A stretch of DNA of 64,000 bases from Algoriphagus terrigena DSM 22685 (GCF_000429445.1 NZ_AUBW01000003.1:472072-536071); one strand, 5' to 3'; counted from the stretch's first letter, positions 34,048 to 43,989 are shown. The notes: a model not told the origin generated them from the sequence alone. Numbers and translations are program-made.

Positions 34048-36138
34048 TCACCGAAGAAAATATCGAATCATCAACGCAGTGTCCGTTTGCTTCGACCCGT
34101 CAATCGCCTGAAGGCCACTGCTGATCTCATCCCGGTCTGTGTAGGAAGTGCGGGAAAAGCGCAGGTAGGCAGTCAATTTTGGTCTGATTTGGTATTGACC
34201 GAGCAGATAGTAGCGCATCCCCTGACCTGAAAAGGCCGGGATCGAAAAAGTCCACAGCACGTTGTTTTCGAACGCGTAAAGCCGGTTGTCATAGGTTTCT
34301 GTATCGAAAAGCGCCACTCGGCCGGTCAGTCGCCATTTATCTTTCCCATACTGTACATCCTGAAGGATCATAAAGCCGTGGGTGACGTCGCCCTGGATGT
34401 CGACTCGACTGATGAGTATTCGGGAGCGAAGGAAGAGATCTCGGGTAAGCTGGGACTCCAGGCTCAGCAGTCCATTCAGTTTCTTGACTGGCTGGACGTA
34501 ATAGGGCAGGGAAGACTCTCCGGTGTCGCTGAGATTCCTGTCTTTTTGCTCTTGGCGAATTTGGGCAAAAGCGGTCAGGTTTCTGGTCGGCTGGTAGCTG
34601 ACGCGGGCGAGCCACTCGTAGCCTTGTGAGGGCGCGTAAACGCGGTATTTCAGCCAGGGAAACTTGAAATAATCGTAATAGGCATTGATTTTCCAGCGCT
34701 TGTCTGGTTTGATCTGGATGCCGAGATAGAGGCCTTGCTCATTGATGGGGCGGGTGTTCTCAGCAAATCCGGAGGCGTAGAAGCTATGGAAATCGCGGTC
34801 ATATTTTCTCCAAAGCAAGGAGAGGTCAACTTGCTTGCTCAGACTGCTCACGAAGCCCAACACGGTTCCGCTGCCACCACTTTGAGCGACAGCGGACTCT
34901 CCAAAGAGAAAGAAGTTCCGCCAGTTGTAGTTGAAATATAAGCTAGAGACGAGATTGCTTTGGCCGGCAAATTCAAATCGGTTATAGATCTGTGCTGATC
35001 GAATCCAAGGTCTGTCAAACTGGGTGAAAAGGGAGTTGGCTCCCAGTTGAAACTTTCCCGAAGGATGAGAGTATTGCACGTTTCCACCCAAATTGGATTC
35101 CTGAAATTGATTTTTGGTAGCCAGTTCGCTGCTGGTACGATGTAGTCCGGATTGATTAAGCGTGCTGATGATTTCACTGGCGTCGAGGGTATCCAAAGAA
35201 ACCGAGATCCTGCCGTCGCGGGTGGCATGGGATGCAATCAGAGACGCTTGCCAGTTTTTAAATTGCCGCGTCACGCCGATTCCTCTGAAAAAGCCGAATT
35301 CCATCGCCGCCGTGTAGGGCAAGATGCCGATGCTGCTTCGTCTGACCGTAGGCACTGTTTCTGAACCTTTCCCCAGCGTATAGCCAGCGCCAAATATCAA
35401 TCCCTGCCCAAAAGAAGCTTGAAAATCACCCAAAGCGATGGTTTTCCATTTGCCGACAAAGTAGCGGGTGAAGTGAAAGGAAAGAAAGTTGAAGCCATAG
35501 CGGGCAGTCTTTCCATCCCAGGTGAAGGGCTCTCCGGCGTCTTTGTCCAGGGTGATCCCCATACTGAAGTCTCGTGCGTGCTGAATGCGGAATCTCAGGT
35601 ACACGGTGTTTGGATCGCCAAGATATCGGCTGGAGATGGTTCCGGTGCTACTGGTGTCAGCGGGTGTGAATCCTTTTCGGGTTTCCCAGGTGCGCTGATG
35701 ACGGAATAGGATGTAGGCTTGCTCCTCGCTTTTGACCCGATCCCAAAACCTCCTGCTTTTTGCCCCTGAATCGCCAATCGTGACAAATGGGAGCAGGCTC
35801 TCTATCGTCTGTACATCAAACTCCGGAATGGCTTGGAGCTCATAGATCGATAGCAAATCGCCGAATTCATTTCTGTAATCGATTAAATTGCTGATTTGCG
35901 AGGGATTCAAAAGGTAGGTGGCCTGGAGGATTTCCGCGTCGGCCCGGTTGACGTCGATGGGATTAAGGTAAAGCTGGAACAGCACCTCGTAGATCGATTC
36001 GTAGTCCAGATCCTCTTCCTGGACTGGGAAAAGCCGCTCCATAAAGTTTTCCAAGTCTATTGGCGTCTTTGGTGGACTTTGGGAAAAAGTCCAAAGAGGG
36101 AAAAGGATAAAGAGGAGGATACCGGGGATCGCCTTCAT
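34048..36138 (-). CDS. Outer-membrane protein with N-terminal helix-hairpin-helix domains
   Basis: A 696-residue exported protein. After a signal peptide (GILLFILFPLWTFSQ) come two ComEA-like HhH units: LYLNPIDVNRADAEILQATYLLNPSQISNLIDYRNEFG and LSIYELQAIPEFDVQTIESLLPFV, about residues 55-120. The rest (about 150-696) is a series of amphipathic strands such as FRIQHARDFSMGITLDKDAGEPF and TAYLRFSRTSYTDRDEI, ending ALMIRYFLR, which suggests an outer-membrane barrel. HhH domains usually bind DNA backbones, so the location is notable. Its ATG overlaps the stop of the PorV/PorQ-like gene by 4 bp, meaning translational coupling. Function not assigned. Confidence 0.8.
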   Translation of the reverse strand: MKAIPGILLFILFPLWTFSQSPPKTPIDLENFMERLFPVQEEDLDYESIYEVLFQLYLNPIDVNRADAEILQATYLLNPSQISNLIDYRNEFGDLLSIYELQAIPEFDVQTIESLLPFVTIGDSGAKSRRFWDRVKSEEQAYILFRHQRTWETRKGFTPADTSSTGTISSRYLGDPNTVYLRFRIQHARDFSMGITLDKDAGEPFTWDGKTARYGFNFLSFHFTRYFVGKWKTIALGDFQASFGQGLIFGAGYTLGKGSETVPTVRRSSIGILPYTAAMEFGFFRGIGVTRQFKNWQASLIASHATRDGRISVSLDTLDASEIISTLNQSGLHRTSSELATKNQFQESNLGGNVQYSHPSGKFQLGANSLFTQFDRPWIRSAQIYNRFEFAGQSNLVSSLYFNYNWRNFFLFGESAVAQSGGSGTVLGFVSSLSKQVDLSLLWRKYDRDFHSFYASGFAENTRPINEQGLYLGIQIKPDKRWKINAYYDYFKFPWLKYRVYAPSQGYEWLARVSYQPTRNLTAFAQIRQEQKDRNLSDTGESSLPYYVQPVKKLNGLLSLESQLTRDLFLRSRILISRVDIQGDVTHGFMILQDVQYGKDKWRLTGRVALFDTETYDNRLYAFENNVLWTFSIPAFSGQGMRYYLLGQYQIRPKLTAYLRFSRTSYTDRDEISSGLQAIDGSKQTDTALMIRYFLR

Positions 36139-36956
36139 TTTTCACCGAGTTTCATGACCAAACTCAGATGATGCGTGCGTCCGAGAGAAGTGTTTTGACC
36201 ATAAGCATAGTCAAATCCGAATTGATTTTTTCTCATACCCAACCCAAAGCTCAGCCGACTGGGATTACTGCTGATGCCGGTCCTGAGGTAGATCCAGTCT
36301 CTCAGTCTATATTCTATCCCGGCTTTGAACACCGGATCGATTTCGATGTCTTTCTCAACTTCAGCCTGGATTCTCAGCGATTCACTCGGAAGATAGGAGA
36401 TGCCCAGTTGAACTGCCGTTGGGAGTCTTTGCTCGCTGTTGTTGCTGATCTTTGCCTGATTGAGGTTGGAAAAGTTTGCCCCAAGGAAGAATTTTGGCCC
36501 GAGCTCTGCGACTCCTCCGAGCGAAAAAATCAAGGCGTGACCGGTACCAAACCCTTCGATTTGAGTTTGAAACCAGTCGATCTTTGCTCCCAGACTGACG
36601 ATCCCCAGCGTATTTGAGAACCCCAGTCCGATCAGCTGCTGGTTGAATAGCTTTCCTCCAAACCTTGAAAGACCGAGCCCCAGGGTCCCGAAGTTGTTTT
36701 TCCATCCCACAGCCAGATCCACTGTACTCAATTCGGAGATGCCATATCGGTGGTCAAACCCGGCAGAGATTTCGGTTTGCTCGAGCCGATCGAGCGCACC
36801 GATGTTGTTGAAGTAGGTCCAGGCATCGGGGAGGATGACTTTCGCACTTCCCATCCCTTGACTCCGGGCTCCATGAGCCTGGGAGAGCGGGTCGGTCTGG
36901 GCTTGGCTGATAGTAATAGCCCAAAACGAGAAGCACAAAAAAAATAATTGCTTCAT
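36135..36956 (-). CDS. PorV/PorQ-like outer-membrane beta-barrel protein
   Basis: Exported 273-residue protein with signal peptide LFFLCFSFWAITISQAQ. The segment HGARSQGMGSAKVILPDAWTYFNNIGALDRL resembles the start of PorV/PorQ and FadL-like barrels (GARSxGMGxA then a NNPAGL-type turn). The rest is regularly alternating strand sequence, for instance FGTLGLGLSRFGG and SLGAKIDWFQTQIEG, ending HHLSLVMKL. PorV shuttles type IX cargo, but this short protein is only a distant relative and is not called PorQ. It overlaps the HhH-barrel gene by 4 bp and probably forms one unit with it. Function is inferred from resemblance. Confidence 0.72.
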   Translation of the reverse strand: MKQLFFLCFSFWAITISQAQTDPLSQAHGARSQGMGSAKVILPDAWTYFNNIGALDRLEQTEISAGFDHRYGISELSTVDLAVGWKNNFGTLGLGLSRFGGKLFNQQLIGLGFSNTLGIVSLGAKIDWFQTQIEGFGTGHALIFSLGGVAELGPKFFLGANFSNLNQAKISNNSEQRLPTAVQLGISYLPSESLRIQAEVEKDIEIDPVFKAGIEYRLRDWIYLRTGISSNPSRLSFGLGMRKNQFGFDYAYGQNTSLGRTHHLSLVMKLGEK

Positions 36957-37028
36957 CAGGTTCGAGGAAAAAAAACGCTGAACCTAATTTAGTTAAAAAT
37001 TGAAACTAAATAAATGAATTTCAGAAAA

Positions 37029-38567
37029 TTAAAACGGAGCCCTGAAGTTGAAGAAGAAGTTTCCTTCTCCCTGATTGTTAAGCGAATACTCGAACCTTAA
37101 CACCATGTCGTAGATAGCGACGATATCCAGACCCGCGCCATATCCAAACAGGTATTTGTTGGCAAGTCGGGCGTTTTCGGGGATCTTGTTCCGGTCTGTC
37201 ACACCTCCATGATCGAAGTTTGCGCTCAGGTAAGCCCTAAAGGGAACGGTACTGAATTGGTCCAAAGGCATAAATCTTGAGATGTCGAAAGACAGATCAA
37301 AGAGCTTGTAGCGAAGGCTGTTTTTCTGCACATAGAGCTGCTGCCCTTCGATCACGTTTAGTTCATATCCGCGGATGAAGTTGGGTGAATAGCCAATCCC
37401 TCTTACCAAGGTGTAGGGCTGCTGAGGACTCAGAAACCACACCCCAGTCAAGCCGGCTGCGTAGTGGAACTTGTCACTGATCGGAAAGTACTTGTTGGCA
37501 ACGAGATTGACTTCTACTTCGTCGAGATCTTCGGTGAAAAAGATGCCGTACTTGGTGGCCGTGATCTGGAGAAGCTCTCCTTGGGTGGCATAAGCGGCAA
37601 TGTTCCGGTTGTCATGACGGAAGGAATACTGAAGAAAGAGGTATCGCAGATTATTGTTTTCGGGGTTTTGTAGATAGGCCGGATTCTCGACCAATACTTC
37701 CGGGTTGATCCAGGTATAATTGTATCCAAGCGTAAGGAAGTGATAGTTGTAAAAGGTCCTCCTGTGTGTGTATCGCAGTGCTGTGGAGAAATTTTTGCGC
37801 AGCACAGCCTCTGTTTCACTGGTGTAGAAAACCTGCCGGTTATTTTCAGATTTGATGGGAATCGTCTTTTGATCAGCATAGGTCAGCTGGACGGCAAAGC
37901 CATGCTTTTGTTTCTTGTCGATGTAAGGCTTGGAATAGAGGATGTCGAGTCCTTTGGTGAAGCCCATCTGACCTGAGAATCGCAGCTTTTCGTTACGGCC
38001 TCCCACGTTGCTGTGGCTGAGTTTTAGTCCGAAATTGACACGTGACCAATCTCTTCCCTGATTCGTCCACCATTCGGAGAAGTTTCTGTCTGCCAGCTGG
38101 AAGATGACCGAAGGCAACACGTACCAGCGCTCTTTGACAGAGATCAGGACTTCAATTTCGTTCTCACCTGTAAAGAGCGGCGTGACTTCCACTTCCGTAA
38201 ACAGCCTCAGGTTATAGATCTTTTGCTGATCGGCCTGGATGATCCCCATGAACGTTTCCCAGTCGTAATAGAAGTCGGTCGAGAAGTCCAGTTCCCGGAG
38301 GATGACGCTTTTTTGCGTCTTCACGTTTCCGATGATGAAGATGTTATTGACCCTGACGCTGTCGGGAGTGGGAGGATTTACCGGCTCAAGTGTGGTGTCT
38401 TGCGCCCTGATCTCTCCGATGCTCACCAGCAGGGTAAATAGTGATAGGGTGAGTATATTTTTAAAAAGAGAAATCAAAGGAATTGTTATTGAGTAATTTT
38501 GGTTGCAACTCAGCGTACCTGGCCAAAAGGTATGACAAAGTTTTACACCGATGAAAAAGATAGCCAT
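37029..38567 (-). CDS. BamA/TamA-like outer-membrane protein with POTRA domain
   Basis: Omp85-type protein of up to 512 residues. After a signal-like segment ([20 protein letters not shown]) comes a POTRA domain ([21 protein letters not shown]) and then a barrel of alternating strands ending FFFNFRAPF. The N-terminus is uncertain: the first ATG at 38567 overlaps the divergent yidD start and gives a 60-residue lead, partly hydrophobic; no downstream ATG exists before the signal, only a TTG in IPLISLF. Only one POTRA is evident, fewer than in BamA, so this is a smaller Omp85 member of unknown substrate. It lies upstream of the PorV/PorQ-like gene, separated by 72 bp. Confidence 0.82.
   Translation of the reverse strand: MAIFFIGVKLCHTFWPGTLSCNQNYSITIPLISLFKNILTLSLFTLLVSIGEIRAQDTTLEPVNPPTPDSVRVNNIFIIGNVKTQKSVILRELDFSTDFYYDWETFMGIIQADQQKIYNLRLFTEVEVTPLFTGENEIEVLISVKERWYVLPSVIFQLADRNFSEWWTNQGRDWSRVNFGLKLSHSNVGGRNEKLRFSGQMGFTKGLDILYSKPYIDKKQKHGFAVQLTYADQKTIPIKSENNRQVFYTSETEAVLRKNFSTALRYTHRRTFYNYHFLTLGYNYTWINPEVLVENPAYLQNPENNNLRYLFLQYSFRHDNRNIAAYATQGELLQITATKYGIFFTEDLDEVEVNLVANKYFPISDKFHYAAGLTGVWFLSPQQPYTLVRGIGYSPNFIRGYELNVIEGQQLYVQKNSLRYKLFDLSFDISRFMPLDQFSTVPFRAYLSANFDHGGVTDRNKIPENARLANKYLFGYGAGLDIVAIYDMVLRFEYSLNNQGEGNFFFNFRAPF
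38494..38501 (+). promoter_or_regulatory. Possible -7 box upstream of yidD
   Basis: TAATTTTG fits TAnnTTTG perfectly and lies 49 nt upstream of the yidD ATG. No correctly spaced -33 TTG was seen. It would fall inside the N-terminal coding part of the divergent BamA-like gene. Confidence 0.35.
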
Positions 38568-38760
38568 ATTTCCTGTTTTGGTCTACCAATATCTGATCTC
38601 TCCGCTGTTGCCGGCTGCCTGTCGATATACACCTACCTGTAGCCAGTACATGATCGAGGCAATCAACAAACACGGCGTGATCAAAGGGGGGCTGTTGGGA
38701 TTTAAAAGAATCGGCCGATGTCATCCCTGGGGAGGACATGGCCATGATCCGGTTCCTTAG
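38551..38760 (+). CDS. yidD: Membrane protein insertion efficiency factor YidD
   Basis: Small peripheral inner-membrane protein that helps the YidC insertase. All 69 residues fit the family: [19 protein letters not shown], the cysteine pair in [20 protein letters not shown], and the end [17 protein letters not shown]. Length is normal. In many genomes yidD lies with rpmH-rnpA-yidC; here it stands alone between the divergent BamA-like gene (overlapping starts) and lgt, whose stop overlaps by 4 bp. The assignment is firm despite the short length. Confidence 0.95.
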   Translation: MKKIAIFPVLVYQYLISPLLPAACRYTPTCSQYMIEAINKHGVIKGGLLGFKRIGRCHPWGGHGHDPVP

Positions 38761-39860
38761 ATCTTTTCCGGCTGGATTCCTTTTTTCAGCGCCAATCCAA
38801 CGAGTACAAATCCGATGATAACCAAGGGTACACTCAGGATTTGACCCATGTTGAACTGCATGGATTGCTCAAAATCCACCTGAACTTCCTTCAGGAATTC
38901 CCATACAAACCGCATCCCAAAGACCGAAATCAGGAAAAGTCCCAGCAGCAAACCGTCAGGAAGTCTCGACTTGTATTTGGCCCACAGCGCAAACAGGATC
39001 AGGAAAATAACAAAATAGGAGAGTGACTCGTAGATCTGAGTCGGGTATTTGGTTCGTCCGAAGGTTTTCACCTGGACGAGGTAGCCATCAGGCTGCTCGG
39101 TGATTTCGAAATTGAGCGGAGTTTCTACGGACTCGGCGAGGTATTCCTTTGAGGATCGGAATTGAGTCAGGGCATATTTGATATCCCGCTCCAGGATGTT
39201 TGACAAGTCTTCTTTGGAGAAATTCCCCTTGTTGATCTTCAGCTCAAAGTTCACCGGCACGATCCCATTACCCTTCATTTCTCCGGCTCGATCTTCAGGT
39301 TTATACGCCTCGATTGACTCAATCGGCACTTTGAGCGTCTCCAGAATTTCTTCACTATCCCGAGCAAAGACAAATCCGCTGTCCGTTCCGGTGTCTTTTC
39401 CACCGATCTCAGAGTTCATCAGGTTTCCAAACCGGATCAACGCGCCAGTCATCGCCGTGACGATCACGATTCTGTCCACCACCCAGAGGTAACTTTGCCC
39501 CGGAGTCCTTTTGGAATAAAGCCAAAGTGCCAGCAGGATCGCGATGGCAGCGCCGTGAGACGCCAAACCGCCTTCCCAGACTTTGAGGATGTCGATTGGA
39601 TTGCTGAGGTATTTCTCAGGCTCGTAGAAAAGGACGTGACCTAATCTCGCACCGATAATGGTCGCCAAGACCATGTAGATCGTCAGCTTGTCAACCAGCG
39701 ATTCGTCCTGCCCCTCTTTTCTGAAAAAGTAAACCATGAATTGTTGGGAGATGATAAAGCCCAAGGCAAAAAGCAAACTGTACCATCTTAGTCTCTCAAA
39801 TCCGGCGAAAACCGCCTGATTGGGATCCCATACTACATAACTCAGAAAAGATTCAAGCAT
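38757..39860 (-). CDS. lgt: Prolipoprotein diacylglyceryl transferase
   Basis: Inner-membrane enzyme that moves a diacylglyceryl group from phosphatidylglycerol to the lipobox cysteine, the first step of lipoprotein maturation. The 367 residues include several hydrophobic helices, [16 protein letters not shown] with the essential His, and the Lgt signature [26 protein letters not shown] matches the later conserved R/YPTQLYE segment. Between these lies an insert of about 100 hydrophilic residues (roughly 160-260) not present in E. coli Lgt. It is the last gene of the acpP-fabF-rnc-nadE-lgt run (9-bp gap to nadE) and its stop overlaps yidD on the other strand. Confidence 0.94.
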   Translation of the reverse strand: MLESFLSYVVWDPNQAVFAGFERLRWYSLLFALGFIISQQFMVYFFRKEGQDESLVDKLTIYMVLATIIGARLGHVLFYEPEKYLSNPIDILKVWEGGLASHGAAIAILLALWLYSKRTPGQSYLWVVDRIVIVTAMTGALIRFGNLMNSEIGGKDTGTDSGFVFARDSEEILETLKVPIESIEAYKPEDRAGEMKGNGIVPVNFELKINKGNFSKEDLSNILERDIKYALTQFRSSKEYLAESVETPLNFEITEQPDGYLVQVKTFGRTKYPTQIYESLSYFVIFLILFALWAKYKSRLPDGLLLGLFLISVFGMRFVWEFLKEVQVDFEQSMQFNMGQILSVPLVIIGFVLVGLALKKGIQPEKI

Positions 39861-39869
39861 AATGTCTGA

Positions 39870-41708
39870 TTAGAATTGGTCTAATTGTTCAAGTTCTTCG
39901 GCAAAACCTCCCGACAAGATCGGAAAGCGATACCAGGTTTTTGGGTCGACGTTGAATTCGTCCAGGTGAAAAGACGGAGCCAATCGCTCCCGCTTCCATT
40001 GGTTTCGCGACCAAAGTCGGAAGAATTTTTTGATATAGTCCTTCAAGATGGATTCTTCGATCTGGAGTTCTTCTTTCAAGATGAGGAAAACATCCAGCGG
40101 AGATCGCTTATCGCGAATCGCTTGTCGCTCGATTTCCAGCAGCACCACGTAGGGCATGAGATCCTTTTCGTCGGTCTGAGTGCGCTCTAGAGGACGCAAT
40201 TCAGCGGTCGGGGTGAGTGAGTTGACATACGAAAGTCCCGGGCGGTTGAGGTTTTTCTCGGCCCACTGCAGCCAGTGGAGGACAAAGTGCTTGTCCACTG
40301 CGGCGATGGGAGATATACTGCCGCTGGTGTCGCCGTCCATTGTGGCATAGCCGACGTCTCCCTCACTTCGATTGGAAGTAGAAAGCAAAAGCGCATGGTT
40401 GATATTGGCGAGCATCCAAATGATGGGCGATCGGGTACGCGCTTGGATGTTTTGAAGCGTAATGTCGTCCTGCTCCCAAGTCAGCTTCCGGCCGATTGCC
40501 GTCTCGATTTTGTGAGTGTAGGAGGCAACTTCCTCGTCGATTGTCCACGAGTAGAATTTCGCACCAAGGCTTTCAGCCAAGGCTTTGGCGGAGTTGAAGG
40601 TGTCACCAGAGGAATTCTTTGTTCCCTGATAGGCGGTGGTTAACAGCTCTCCGACGAGTTCTTTTTCGGGATTTTCGGTTTTGGGAGAAAAAGGAATTCC
40701 CAGTTTTGTCACAAACTTTTCCAATCCCAGCTCGGCAATTCCCCTTCTGACCATCTCGGCAACCAAAACGGCGATTGTCGAGGAATCTGCTCCTCCCGAG
40801 AGCGAGAGGACAAACCCCTTGCTTTTGCTTTTCCGCAAGTAGTCAAAAAGTGCAAGCGTAGAAGCCTGGACAAACTCCCATTCCTTGGGCTGGACCGGAG
40901 CGATTTCTTGTTTTTTGTTTTCCAGAGAGAAAGTAAAAAGCTGGAAGTCCTGGAAGGAAAGCAGTTGATTTCTGGACAGGAGTTTGCCGTCTTTTGCCAA
41001 CAAAATCTCTCCGTCAAAGATCATCCGACCGGCTTCATTTCCCAGTAAATTGACGTAAGCATAATAGCAGCCAAACAGCTGGGAGCTATTTTCGACCAGT
41101 TCCTTGCGCTCTAGTGACTTGCCCATTGCAAAATGCGAAGCGCTTGGGTTCAAGATCAAGTCGACTTTTCGCTTGCAGAGACGGTATCCGGGCCGAGTAT
41201 CGCCCCGCCAGGCGTCTTCGCAGATTTCGAAACCGTAGTGGATGTCCTTGTGCCGAAAAGTCAGGTCACCAAATGGAACCGTTTTACCCTCAAACTCAAG
41301 ATCAATGACCTGATCTGCAAGCCAGGGAGTAAACCATCTGAATTCGTAATGTACGCCGTCTATGGCCAGAAACTGTTTGGCTACAATGCCTTTCAGTTCA
41401 GCGTTTTCGATCACGGCGACGGTGTTGTAGACTTTGTCCTGAATCCTGACAGGAAGTCCGACGGCCACCGTGATGTCCACACAATGCGGGATGAGTTTTG
41501 CCAGTTGGGTGAGCGCTTTTTGGGGATACCAATAGCTCAGAAACAGATCCTCGGATCCGTAACCGGTGATTGCCAATTCGGGAAAGCAGAGGATTTCGAC
41601 TTGCTCTGATTTTGCCTGGTCGAGTGCGCTCAGAATCCGCCCGAGATTACCTTCCCAGTCCAGGGAAGTTTGATTGACGGTAGCACCTGCTATTTTGATC
41701 TCAGCCAT
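39870..41708 (-). CDS. nadE: Glutamine-dependent NAD+ synthetase
   Basis: Final enzyme of NAD+ synthesis, amidating nicotinic acid adenine dinucleotide. The 612-residue protein has an N-terminal nitrilase-fold glutaminase domain (ITGYGSEDLFLS and FPELA with the catalytic Glu; FEICEDAWRGD with the nucleophilic Cys) and a C-terminal synthetase domain with the PP-loop SLSGGADSSTIAVLV, the NIQARTRSPIIWMLAN region and NRSEGDVGYATMDGD. This two-domain form uses glutamine directly and is the usual one in Bacteroidota. It sits in a compact operon, 28 bp after rnc and 9 bp before lgt. Confidence 0.95.
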   Translation of the reverse strand: MAEIKIAGATVNQTSLDWEGNLGRILSALDQAKSEQVEILCFPELAITGYGSEDLFLSYWYPQKALTQLAKLIPHCVDITVAVGLPVRIQDKVYNTVAVIENAELKGIVAKQFLAIDGVHYEFRWFTPWLADQVIDLEFEGKTVPFGDLTFRHKDIHYGFEICEDAWRGDTRPGYRLCKRKVDLILNPSASHFAMGKSLERKELVENSSQLFGCYYAYVNLLGNEAGRMIFDGEILLAKDGKLLSRNQLLSFQDFQLFTFSLENKKQEIAPVQPKEWEFVQASTLALFDYLRKSKSKGFVLSLSGGADSSTIAVLVAEMVRRGIAELGLEKFVTKLGIPFSPKTENPEKELVGELLTTAYQGTKNSSGDTFNSAKALAESLGAKFYSWTIDEEVASYTHKIETAIGRKLTWEQDDITLQNIQARTRSPIIWMLANINHALLLSTSNRSEGDVGYATMDGDTSGSISPIAAVDKHFVLHWLQWAEKNLNRPGLSYVNSLTPTAELRPLERTQTDEKDLMPYVVLLEIERQAIRDKRSPLDVFLILKEELQIEESILKDYIKKFFRLWSRNQWKRERLAPSFHLDEFNVDPKTWYRFPILSGGFAEELEQLDQF

Positions 41709-41736
41709 AGTTGGTGGAGGGGACAGAAGATTACTG

Positions 41737-42477
41737 CTAAACGGCGATGTTCAGGATTTCACAGGCGTGTTTGGAAGCTTCCTGCTCCGCTTTCTTTTTG
41801 GTGCCGCCTTTGCCCTGAGAGATGGATTCACCGTCTACGTTCAGCTCGACAACGAATTCCTTGAAGCGTTGGTTTCCGTTAATCTTGAGGACTTTGTATT
41901 CGACTACTTTCGCCTCTTTTTGAGACCATTCAATGATTTTGCTTTTGTAGTTGGTCACTGTGCTGACCATTCCGTCCACGTCCATGTGGAGGAGAATGCG
42001 CTGAAGGATGAGTTTTTGGGTAAATTGATATCCGCGATCCAGATAGATCGCGCCTACGAATGCTTCCAAAATATCCCCAAACAGGGACTTGTTGCCGATA
42101 AACTGCCGGTTGCTTACGACCTGCTCGAGTGTGGTTTTCAAGCCGATCTTGATGCCGATGTCGTTCAGCGTTTCCCGATTGACGAGTTTGGACCGGGTTT
42201 CGGTCAGGAATCCCTCGTCGCGGTAGGGGTATTTTTTGAACAGATGCTCGGCAATGACTGACCCAAGCACTGCATCACCCAAAAACTCCAGTCGTTCATT
42301 GGAAATCTTAAAGCCCTTGGTAGTTTCCTCCCCGAGCCCGGACGGGGTGAGCGCCAGTCGGTAGAGGGACAAATTTAAAGGCTTGCGCCCAATGATCATC
42401 TTGATCGAGGATGCAAGCCTTTTGTCTTTCGAGCTAAAGAAAAGAGTGTGGATTCCGAGTCTCTGGAAGAGTTTCAC
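41737..42477 (-). CDS. rnc: Ribonuclease III
   Basis: Double-strand-specific endoribonuclease for rRNA and mRNA processing. The 246-residue protein has the RNase III signature NERLEFLGDAVLG with the metal-binding Glu and Asp, then DIGIKIGLKTTLEQ and GDILEAFVGAIYLDRGYQ with the second acidic pair. The C-terminal 70 residues form a double-stranded-RNA-binding domain (SKIIEWSQKE, FVVELNVDGESISQGKGGTKKKAEQEAS). It begins 5 bp after the fabF stop, an arrangement (acpP-fabF-rnc) common to many bacteria. The first 35 residues are basic and a little longer than in E. coli. Confidence 0.96.
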   Translation of the reverse strand: MKLFQRLGIHTLFFSSKDKRLASSIKMIIGRKPLNLSLYRLALTPSGLGEETTKGFKISNERLEFLGDAVLGSVIAEHLFKKYPYRDEGFLTETRSKLVNRETLNDIGIKIGLKTTLEQVVSNRQFIGNKSLFGDILEAFVGAIYLDRGYQFTQKLILQRILLHMDVDGMVSTVTNYKSKIIEWSQKEAKVVEYKVLKINGNQRFKEFVVELNVDGESISQGKGGTKKKAEQEASKHACEILNIAV

Positions 42478-42482
42478 TCTGA

Positions 42483-43733
42483 TCAGTTATATTTTTTGAA
42501 GATGACAGAGCAGTTGTGTCCGCCAAATCCAAAGGTATTGCTTAGTGCATAGTTGACTTCTCTCGCCTGGGCCTTGTTAAACGTCAGGTTGAGTGCCGGA
42601 TCAAACGCTTCGTCATCTGTAAAGTGATTGATCGTAGGCGGTACCAGGCTGTTGTTGATGGCAAGGATAGAAGCAATCGCCTCTACAGCTCCTGCTGCCC
42701 CCAACAGGTGGCCAGTCATTGACTTGGTGCTGCTGATGTTGAGATTGTAAGCATGCTCTCCAAAGACTTTTTGGATCGCTTTGATCTCTCCGACATCACC
42801 AAGTGGAGTGGACGTCCCATGGACATTGATGTAGTCAATGGCTTCTGGTTGCAGTCCGGCATCTTCCAGTGTGATCTTCATGACACTGCTCGCTCCCAAT
42901 CCTTCCGGATGTGGAGCAGTAATATGATAAGCATCTGCTGTCATACCACCACCGACTATTTCAGCGTAGATTTTTGCGCCTCTGGCTTTTGCATGCTCCA
43001 ATTCTTCCAGAATCAACGCTCCGGCTCCTTCACCCAAGACAAAGCCATCGCGGTCTTTGTCAAATGGACGGGAAGCTGTCTGTGGAGATTCGTTCCGTTG
43101 AGAAAGTGCCTTCATTGCATTGAATCCGCCGATACCTGCTTCAGAAACAGCCGCTTCTGAACCTCCGCTGATGAACACATCGGCTTTGCCCAGACGGATG
43201 TAGTTGAATGCATCAATCAGCGCATTGGTCGCCGAAGCACAGGCTGACACGGTCACAAAGTTTGGTCCTCTGAATCCGTATTTGATGGAAATGAATCCTG
43301 CGGAGATGTCCGCGATCATCTTGGGGATAAAGAATGGATTGAACCGTGGCGTACCGTCACCTCGGGTAAAATCGGCCACTTCCTCCTGAAATGTCCTGAG
43401 GCCTCCGATGCCGGAACCCCAGATTACCCCGGAGCGGGACTTGTCAATGGAATCAAGATCAAGCCCTGAATCAACAATCGCCTGATCGGCGGTAATCATT
43501 GCGTACTGGGTGAATGCGTCCATCTTTCGCGCCTCTTTCCTGTCCATAAATTGGTCGAGGTCAAGATTTTTGACCTCACAGGCGAATTGTGTCTTGAAAA
43601 GTGAAGCGTCGAAGCGTGTAATAGGCGCAGCACCACTCACACCATTAATCAACCCCTTCCAGAATTCTTCTGTGGTGTTTCCTATGGGTGTGAGGGCACC
43701 TAAACCCGTTACAACAACTCTTTTTAAATTCAT
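42483..43733 (-). CDS. fabF: 3-oxoacyl-[ACP] synthase II
   Basis: Elongating condensing enzyme of fatty acid synthesis. The 416-residue protein opens with RVVVTGLGALTPIGNT and has the nucleophilic cysteine in VTVSACASATNALIDA (about residue 164), then HGTSTPLGD and KSMTGHLLGAAGAVEA with the two catalytic histidines, and ends NTFGFGGHNCSVIFK. All three residues of the Cys-His-His triad are present. It lies 19 bp after acpP and 5 bp before rnc in the same operon. Unlike fabH at the window start, it is in the expected context. Confidence 0.97.
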   Translation of the reverse strand: MNLKRVVVTGLGALTPIGNTTEEFWKGLINGVSGAAPITRFDASLFKTQFACEVKNLDLDQFMDRKEARKMDAFTQYAMITADQAIVDSGLDLDSIDKSRSGVIWGSGIGGLRTFQEEVADFTRGDGTPRFNPFFIPKMIADISAGFISIKYGFRGPNFVTVSACASATNALIDAFNYIRLGKADVFISGGSEAAVSEAGIGGFNAMKALSQRNESPQTASRPFDKDRDGFVLGEGAGALILEELEHAKARGAKIYAEIVGGGMTADAYHITAPHPEGLGASSVMKITLEDAGLQPEAIDYINVHGTSTPLGDVGEIKAIQKVFGEHAYNLNISSTKSMTGHLLGAAGAVEAIASILAINNSLVPPTINHFTDDEAFDPALNLTFNKAQAREVNYALSNTFGFGGHNCSVIFKKYN

Positions 43734-43752
43734 ATAATGAATTTAGTAGTGC

Positions 43753-43989
43753 TTATTTTACGTTTGCCTCAAGGTATGTGATAGCCTGGCCGACAGTACC
43801 GATTTGCTCAGCCTGGTCGTCTGGAATAGAGATGTTGAATTCTTTTTCGAATTCCATAATCAATTCCACAGTATCCAGAGAGTCAGCTCCTAGGTCATTG
43901 GTGAAGCTCGCTTCCATAGTCACTTCAGACTCTTCTACGCCCAGTTTGTCAACAATGATGGCCTTTACTTTTTGTGCAATTTCAGACAT
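43753..43989 (-). CDS. acpP: Acyl carrier protein
   Basis: Carries growing acyl chains on a phosphopantetheine arm. The 78-residue acidic protein has the modification site [19 protein letters not shown], with Ser37 as the attachment residue. Length, charge and the final helix ([19 protein letters not shown]) are normal. It is the first gene of the acpP-fabF-rnc-nadE-lgt operon and is preceded by a good promoter. It is divergent from the IPExxxVDY gene. Confidence 0.97.
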   Translation of the reverse strand: MSEIAQKVKAIIVDKLGVEESEVTMEASFTNDLGADSLDTVELIMEFEKEFNISIPDDQAEQIGTVGQAITYLEANVK

